A DNA stretch of 64,000 bases, from contig NZ_APNL01000005.1 of assembly GCF_040361435.1 (NCBI RefSeq), forward strand, positions 1-64,000, given 5' to 3'. The notes below the pieces were generated by a model, which worked only from the letters and a program-made list of their open reading frames with translations, did not search any database and was not told the DNA's origin. A program made the translations under genes and the position numbers. Below, piece after piece: positions 60,082 through 64,000 of the stretch (its first letter is position 1; each line of letters starts with the position of its first letter). The DNA comes from Salinisphaera sp002433465. GTDB taxonomy: Bacteria; Pseudomonadota; Gammaproteobacteria; Nevskiales; Salinisphaeraceae.

Positions 60082-60443
60082 AAAGGGGCACGTCGCCTGA
60101 TCCGGATCCCAGCGCAGCATCCGCTGGGCGGCTAATCAGACGCCGGACCGGCACAGCCTTGATTCGGTCCGCAGTTGCGCTGCGCTTCTGAACACGACCT
60201 GCGCGACGGCCCATGCTGGCCGTCCCGCGGCGTACGCCGCCGATCACGCCTTTCGCACATCGACACCGACCCCGGCGGCGGCGTGGCCATTGGCCTGCGC
60301 CCACCCGAACCGCGGTCCCGAGCCGCTGAGCGGACCGGAACGGCGCGCTTTTCAAGCGTCGGTCATCAACGCGTCATTTTCGCTTCCTAGAATCGCGTCG
60401 CAGTTTGCGCTGCAGGATTCCTGCAGGCTGGGGGGCGATCACA
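60082..60443. other. 362-nt gap with three perfect inverted repeats
   Basis: No gene is supported. Three perfect inverted repeats occur: 60108-60128 (CCCAGCG/CGCTGGG, loop 7), 60205-60224 (GACGGCC/GGCCGTC, loop 6) and 60227-60240 (GCGGCG TA CGCCGC). The first may terminate the symporter transcript, though it has no T-tract. A possible -10 (TAGAAT, 60388-60393) lies 50 nt before the next gene. Confidence 0.55.
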
Positions 60444-61322
60444 ATGAAAATTTTTCTGGCCAGTGGTCTGGGGCTGCTGGTCGTGCTGAGCGCAATGCCG
60501 GTGCAGGCCAACCCGGATGTGATTTCGCGCGAGTACAAACTGATTCTCGATGCCAGCCGGTTCCAGTACCAGAACGAACAAAGTGATGTACTGAACCTGA
60601 TGCAAGCAGCCAAACCGGCTATCGAAGATGCCATCGACCGCTCCGTCACAGGCACCGCCACCCTGGACCATGACCGACAGGTGCGTTTTTTCGACACCGC
60701 GGGTTCCTGCGTACTCGATCAGCTCGGCTACAGTTTTCGCGAGCGCCTGGAAAACGGCAACTCCGAAGTGACACTGAAATTTCGCAGTCCGGATCGCTAC
60801 ATCGCCGATTTCGAGGATCTTTCCTCCAGCACCAAGGGCGCGGACAGCAAACTGGAAGCGGATGTCGGCGCCACCAGCGACATGCCGTTCAAGGTGGTGT
60901 ACAGCCATTCCACCAAGGCGCCTAACGGCCGCAAGCTCAATCGCATGAACGATATCCATGCGCATTTTCCCGGCTTCGAGGATGACTACGGCCTGGATGA
61001 CGATCTGGCCCTGTCAGTGGTCGGTGATCTGACGGTGACCGAGCGCGTTTACCGCAATGTGGATATCGATCTGGGCCAGCACGACGGCGAGATCAGCATC
61101 ACGCTCTGGTATGCCGGCACCCCGTCCGGCAACCAGGCACCGGCAGTGGCCGAGATTTCCTTCAAATATGAAGACCCATCCGCGGACTACACCCGAAAGG
61201 TCGTGAATCGTGCCCGGCAGGCTTTCGATGCCCTGCGTGGCCTGAGCGACTGGGTGGAGCCCGACGGCCAGACCAAAACCGCATTCGTCTATCAGTACGA
61301 CAGCACTTTCTGTCAGCCCTGA
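60444..61322 (+). CDS. Exported protein with CYTH-like domain, unknown function
   Basis: The 292-residue protein has a signal peptide (residues 1-23, ending PVQANP). The mature part starts ISREYKLILDASRF and includes VRFFDTAGSCVLDQLGYSFRERLENGNSEVTLKFRS, which follows the CYTH/triphosphate tunnel pattern (E-x-K near the start, R-x-F-D-T, G-Y-x-x-R-x-R, T-L-K). The canonical ExExK is reduced to EYK. CYTH enzymes act on triphosphates or polyphosphate and are normally cytoplasmic. It is followed 34 nt later by a phytase-esterase-like lipoprotein, suggesting a shared extracellular phosphate role. The CYTH call is by eye. Confidence 0.55.
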   Translation: MKIFLASGLGLLVVLSAMPVQANPDVISREYKLILDASRFQYQNEQSDVLNLMQAAKPAIEDAIDRSVTGTATLDHDRQVRFFDTAGSCVLDQLGYSFRERLENGNSEVTLKFRSPDRYIADFEDLSSSTKGADSKLEADVGATSDMPFKVVYSHSTKAPNGRKLNRMNDIHAHFPGFEDDYGLDDDLALSVVGDLTVTERVYRNVDIDLGQHDGEISITLWYAGTPSGNQAPAVAEISFKYEDPSADYTRKVVNRARQAFDALRGLSDWVEPDGQTKTAFVYQYDSTFCQP

Positions 61323-61356
61323 AGTCCCGTCCTGAAAAATCGCAAGGAACGTTGCC

Positions 61357-62799
61357 GTGTTCAATAAAACCCTGATCGCCTCGGCCGTCGCCGCCGCTCT
61401 GCTTTCCGGTTGTAGTGATAGCTCGTCAAGTAACGGCGACACCGACACGGGCACGTCGCCCACCTCGCCGACCGACAATTTCCCGGCGCAAGGCGTGGCC
61501 CTACCCTACACGGTGCTGCGCTCCGATTTGATCGATGCCAACACCCAGCAACCCTTCGAAGTACGCAACGGCGGCTTCGGCTCCGCCATGACCGGCGACC
61601 CGGCCGACAACCGCCGTTTTTATGCGCTCACCGATCGCGGCCCCAATGCCAGCTTCACCGGCAGCCAGGGCAAGGGCAAGAAATTCCCCACCGCGGATTA
61701 CACGCCCCGCATCGGGCACTATGAAGTCACCGCCGAGGGCAAGGTGGTGCTGCTCGATACCATTCTGCTCAAGCGCCCGGATGGCACCCTGATCACCGGC
61801 CTGCCTAACAGCAGCGCGCTGGGCGGCACCGGAGAGACGCCCTACAACGCCGATGGCTCCCCGGTACTGGAAAACCCGACCCAGCCCTATGACGCCGAAA
61901 CCAACCCGCTGCGCCTGGACGATTACGGGCTGGATGGCGAAGGCCTGGTGGCGCTCAGCGACGGCTCCTTCTGGGTATCCGACGAGTATGGCCCGCACAT
62001 CGTGCATTTCGATGCCGAGGGCAAGGAAATAGGCCGGATCAACCCGTTCGCCGATGACGAGCGTAACGATTACACCCTGCCGGCAGAGTTCGCCAATCGC
62101 CGTGCCAACCGCGGCATGGAGGGTCTGGCCATCACCCCGGACGAGAAAACCCTTGTGGGCGTCATGCAGTCGACCATGGATAACCCGGGCAAGAGCGTCC
62201 GTGACCTGGACATGACCCGTATCGTGACCATCAATCTGGACGATGGCAGCGTCGGTCAATACCTGTACAAGCAGGAAAAAAACCAGAACTCCAACTCCGA
62301 GCTGGCGGCGTTGAGCGCCACCCAGTTCCTGTTACTCGAACGGGACGGCAGCTTCCTGTATGGCGGTCCGGATGGCCCCGCAGCGGCCAATCCCGCCGCC
62401 CAGAAGACGGTTTTTCGTATCGATTTGAGCACAGGCACCAATCTGGAAACCATCGCCACCGGCGGCGAGCTAAGCCAGGACGCCGAACTGGGCTTGACCA
62501 TCGACGGCAAGACGCTGGAAGAAGTGGTCCAGGCAGACGGCTGGGCCGGCCTGGCCGCCTACAATATCCTGCCCGTGGACAAACAGCTGGTAGTGGATAT
62601 GGTGGCCCAGGTGAGCTACCCCCACGACAAGATGGAAGGCCTCTGGGTGATCGACAGCAACACCCTGGGCGTGCTCAACGACGATGACTTCGCCACCTGG
62701 TCCACGGACAGCGGCGAGCTGGAGCAAAAGATGCTCGACAGCAACACTATCGACGGCAACCGTCTCTACATCGTGCCCGCGGACCTGTCCGTCAAATAG
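61357..62799 (+). CDS. Phytase-esterase-like lipoprotein (PF13449-type)
   Basis: The 480-residue protein starts with GTG and has a lipoprotein signal with lipobox LSGC (Cys at about residue 19) followed by a Ser/Asp/Thr-rich spacer. The mature part shows the esterase-like beta-propeller family pattern: RRFYALTDRGPNA, LDGEGLVALSDGSFWVSDEYGPHIVHFD and ANRGMEGLAITPDEKTLVGVMQS. This family is named for weak similarity to phytase but has been given esterase-like activity only by prediction. It is probably co-transcribed with the upstream exported protein and ends near a long hairpin. Confidence 0.8.
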   Translation: MFNKTLIASAVAAALLSGCSDSSSSNGDTDTGTSPTSPTDNFPAQGVALPYTVLRSDLIDANTQQPFEVRNGGFGSAMTGDPADNRRFYALTDRGPNASFTGSQGKGKKFPTADYTPRIGHYEVTAEGKVVLLDTILLKRPDGTLITGLPNSSALGGTGETPYNADGSPVLENPTQPYDAETNPLRLDDYGLDGEGLVALSDGSFWVSDEYGPHIVHFDAEGKEIGRINPFADDERNDYTLPAEFANRRANRGMEGLAITPDEKTLVGVMQSTMDNPGKSVRDLDMTRIVTINLDDGSVGQYLYKQEKNQNSNSELAALSATQFLLLERDGSFLYGGPDGPAAANPAAQKTVFRIDLSTGTNLETIATGGELSQDAELGLTIDGKTLEEVVQADGWAGLAAYNILPVDKQLVVDMVAQVSYPHDKMEGLWVIDSNTLGVLNDDDFATWSTDSGELEQKMLDSNTIDGNRLYIVPADLSVK

Positions 62800-62817
62800 G
62801 GCCTGTAAACACGGCCA

Positions 62818-62850
62818 GGGCCGGCCTGTTGCAGATGCGCAGGCCGGCCC
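62818..62850 (+). terminator. Long GC-rich hairpin after the phytase-like gene
   Basis: Perfect 11-bp arms GGGCCGGCCTG/CAGGCCGGCCC enclose an 11-nt loop, 19 nt after the stop. No T-tract follows, so it is not a classic intrinsic terminator. The rest of the 62800-63189 gap shows nothing further that I can support. Confidence 0.5.
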
Positions 62851-63189
62851 CTGTTACGACGAGAGCGCTGACGCAGTGGTCGCTGCGGCACTGGGTCGAG
62901 GGCATCTCGACCGCTATCTGAGCCGCGAAGCGCGGCTCGCGCGTGCACGGATGCAAGCCCCGCCCGGATAGCCGTCGCTACGAGCACGCTCTACGTGAGT
63001 CGAGTCGCCTGTGCGCTATCGGCGCGCGGCCCGGCCGCGAACGCCAGGACCTGCTCGCCGATGTCAGGCACGCTTATCAAGGCGTTGCGATCGCTAGTTT
63101 ATGCAGATCGCGGACAGCGAATCGTGTCGCGCGCGTTAGACTCTTGGCAGCGCCTGCGCGCTGTCGATTTCCCACGTTGCGAGAGATTC

Positions 63190-63849
63190 ATGCTGCCCCA
63201 ACTGACCGCCACCGAAGCCCGCGTGATCGGCTGCCTGATGGAAAAGGCCGTCACCACGCCGGATCAGTATCCGCTCACGCTCAACGCGCTGACCAATGCG
63301 GCCAACCAGAAATCATCGCGGGAACCGGTCATGGCGCTCAAGCCGGCCGAGGTACAACGGGCCGCTCGCGCCCTGCGCGATCGCAGCCTCGTGCATATCG
63401 AGGAGAACTTCAAAAACGGCGTGGAGAAGTACAAGCAGCGCCTGTGCAACACCACCTACAACGACCTGCAGCTCTCCAAGGGCCAGTACGCCGTGCTCAC
63501 GCTGCTGCTGCTGCGTGGCCCGCAGACGCCGGGCGAACTGCGCGCACGCAGCGGCCGGCTGCACACCTTCGACGACAACGCGGCGGTGACGACCGCCGTG
63601 GGTGATCTGCTCGGCGAAGACGACAGCGCCCTGTTCGTGCAGCTGCCGCGTACGCCCGGCCGCAAGGAAGCCGAGCTCATGCACCAGCTGTGCGGGCCGG
63701 TGGATATCGCCGCCCATGCCCAGAAGGCCGCCGCGGCCCGCGGCGATGGCGGCGCCTCCCAGGGGCGGATCGCAGAACTGGAAACACGGATCCGCGAGCT
63801 CGAAGCCGAAAACGCCGAACTGCGTCAACGGCTCGGCGAACAGGGCTAA
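63190..63849 (+). CDS. DUF480 (YceH) family protein
   Basis: The 219-residue cytoplasmic protein has the YceH/DUF480 pattern of two winged-helix repeats: LTATEARVIGCLMEKAVTTPDQYPLTLNALTNAANQKSSREPVM, then QYAVLTLLLLRGPQTPGELRARSGRLH and VQLPRTPGRKEAELMHQL. The C-terminal 30 residues form a coiled coil (RIAELETRIRELEAENAELRQRL), a feature of the family. Function is unknown. The ATG at 63190 is used, as the longer frame upstream has no conserved sequence. Confidence 0.88.
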   Translation: MLPQLTATEARVIGCLMEKAVTTPDQYPLTLNALTNAANQKSSREPVMALKPAEVQRAARALRDRSLVHIEENFKNGVEKYKQRLCNTTYNDLQLSKGQYAVLTLLLLRGPQTPGELRARSGRLHTFDDNAAVTTAVGDLLGEDDSALFVQLPRTPGRKEAELMHQLCGPVDIAAHAQKAAAARGDGGASQGRIAELETRIRELEAENAELRQRLGEQG

Positions 63850-63902
63850 GACGCCCGCCAACCACCGAGCGGGCAAAACGATCCACGAATCGGGAGCAGA
63901 TC

Positions 63903-64000
63903 ATGTCGAACGGCGACATCACGGTTAAACCGATCACGGCCGAAGACAAGCACGCCTGGCTACCGTTATTTCGCGGCTACGCGGTCTTCTACAAGGCGCA
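63903..64000 (+). CDS. GNAT-family N-acetyltransferase (partial, N-terminus only)
   Basis: Only the first 32 residues are in the window. They read as ITVKPITAEDKHAWLPLFRGYAVFYKA, the opening beta-strand and helix common to many GNAT acetyltransferases. A GGGAGCAG ribosome-binding site lies before the ATG. The catalytic acetyl-CoA motif is beyond the window edge. Confidence 0.6.
   Translation, partial: MSNGDITVKPITAEDKHAWLPLFRGYAVFYKA

Noticed and set aside
62995..63189. N-terminal extension of the DUF480 protein
   Set aside because: The frame is open but has no family similarity before the ATG at 63190, which starts the conserved sequence.

Overview
The window is one continuous stretch of high-GC chromosome, very densely coded, with gene content typical of a gammaproteobacterium. 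The markers are a petABC-sspAB cluster, an ibaG-murA-hisG-hisD cluster, a kdsDC-lptCAB-rpoN-hpf-ptsN-hprK-rapZ cluster, and a GlrK/GlrR two-component system with its QseG-like lipoprotein. The layout resembles Pseudomonas and Xanthomonadales neighbourhoods. A Salinisphaera-like lineage is my best guess, but that is inference and not tested. I saw no prophage, insertion sequence, CRISPR array, rRNA or tRNA.

Layout. 1-3.5 kb: rsmI (cut by the window edge) divergent from lpoA-yraN-diaA. 3.5-7.4 kb (minus strand): the cytochrome bc1 operon followed by sspA and sspB. 7.4-12.7 kb (minus): an ABC-2 transporter pair, ibaG, murA, hisG, hisD. 12.8-24.6 kb (plus): LPS sugar synthesis and export (kdsD, kdsC, lptCAB), then rpoN, hpf, and a regulatory phosphotransferase system without sugar permeases (EIIA-Ntr, HprK, RapZ, EIIA-Man, HPr, EI), then mgtE. 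24.6-31.2 kb: pmbA, glrK-qseG-glrR, an EF-hand protein and a tandem hairpin array. 31.2-37.6 kb: mpl, rnd, adk, a pyrophosphate-dependent phosphofructokinase beside its pyrophosphatase, and moaB. 37.7-49.7 kb: a CNNM/CBS protein, a DEAD-box helicase, an ABC-F protein, exonuclease I, a GAF-GGDEF-EAL phosphodiesterase, an amino-acid ABC transporter and a DUF1615 lipoprotein. 49.8-64 kb: a YhaO/YhaN-like nuclease pair with an LD-carboxypeptidase, a small zinc-finger protein, a LysR regulator divergent from an M20 amidohydrolase plus small membrane protein plus SSS symporter, two exported proteins (one CYTH-like, one phytase-esterase-like), a DUF480 protein and the start of a GNAT acetyltransferase.

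The most interesting region is 30.1-31.2 kb. Just downstream of glrR is a near-ideal regulatory array: a TGTC-N10-GACA palindrome (the site type known for E. coli GlrR), a perfect IHF consensus, and a sigma-54 promoter matching all specified positions of the consensus. It drives a 93-residue exported EF-hand protein. The predicted transcript continues into four ~72-nt GC-rich hairpins in tandem, whose stems show a compensatory base change, and ends at a strong terminator. RpoN, RapZ, GlrK and GlrR are all encoded nearby, so this may be a GlrR/sigma-54 output unlike the E. coli GlmY arrangement. GlrR itself carries GAFTDA in place of the usual GAFTGA sigma-54 contact loop.

Other points of note are a four-copy dispersed element with TTTGCG at 10-nt phase, a perfect LysR-type operator at 56.9 kb, a 48-residue membrane protein between the amidohydrolase and its symporter, and a 14-bp perfect hairpin between hpf and ptsN.
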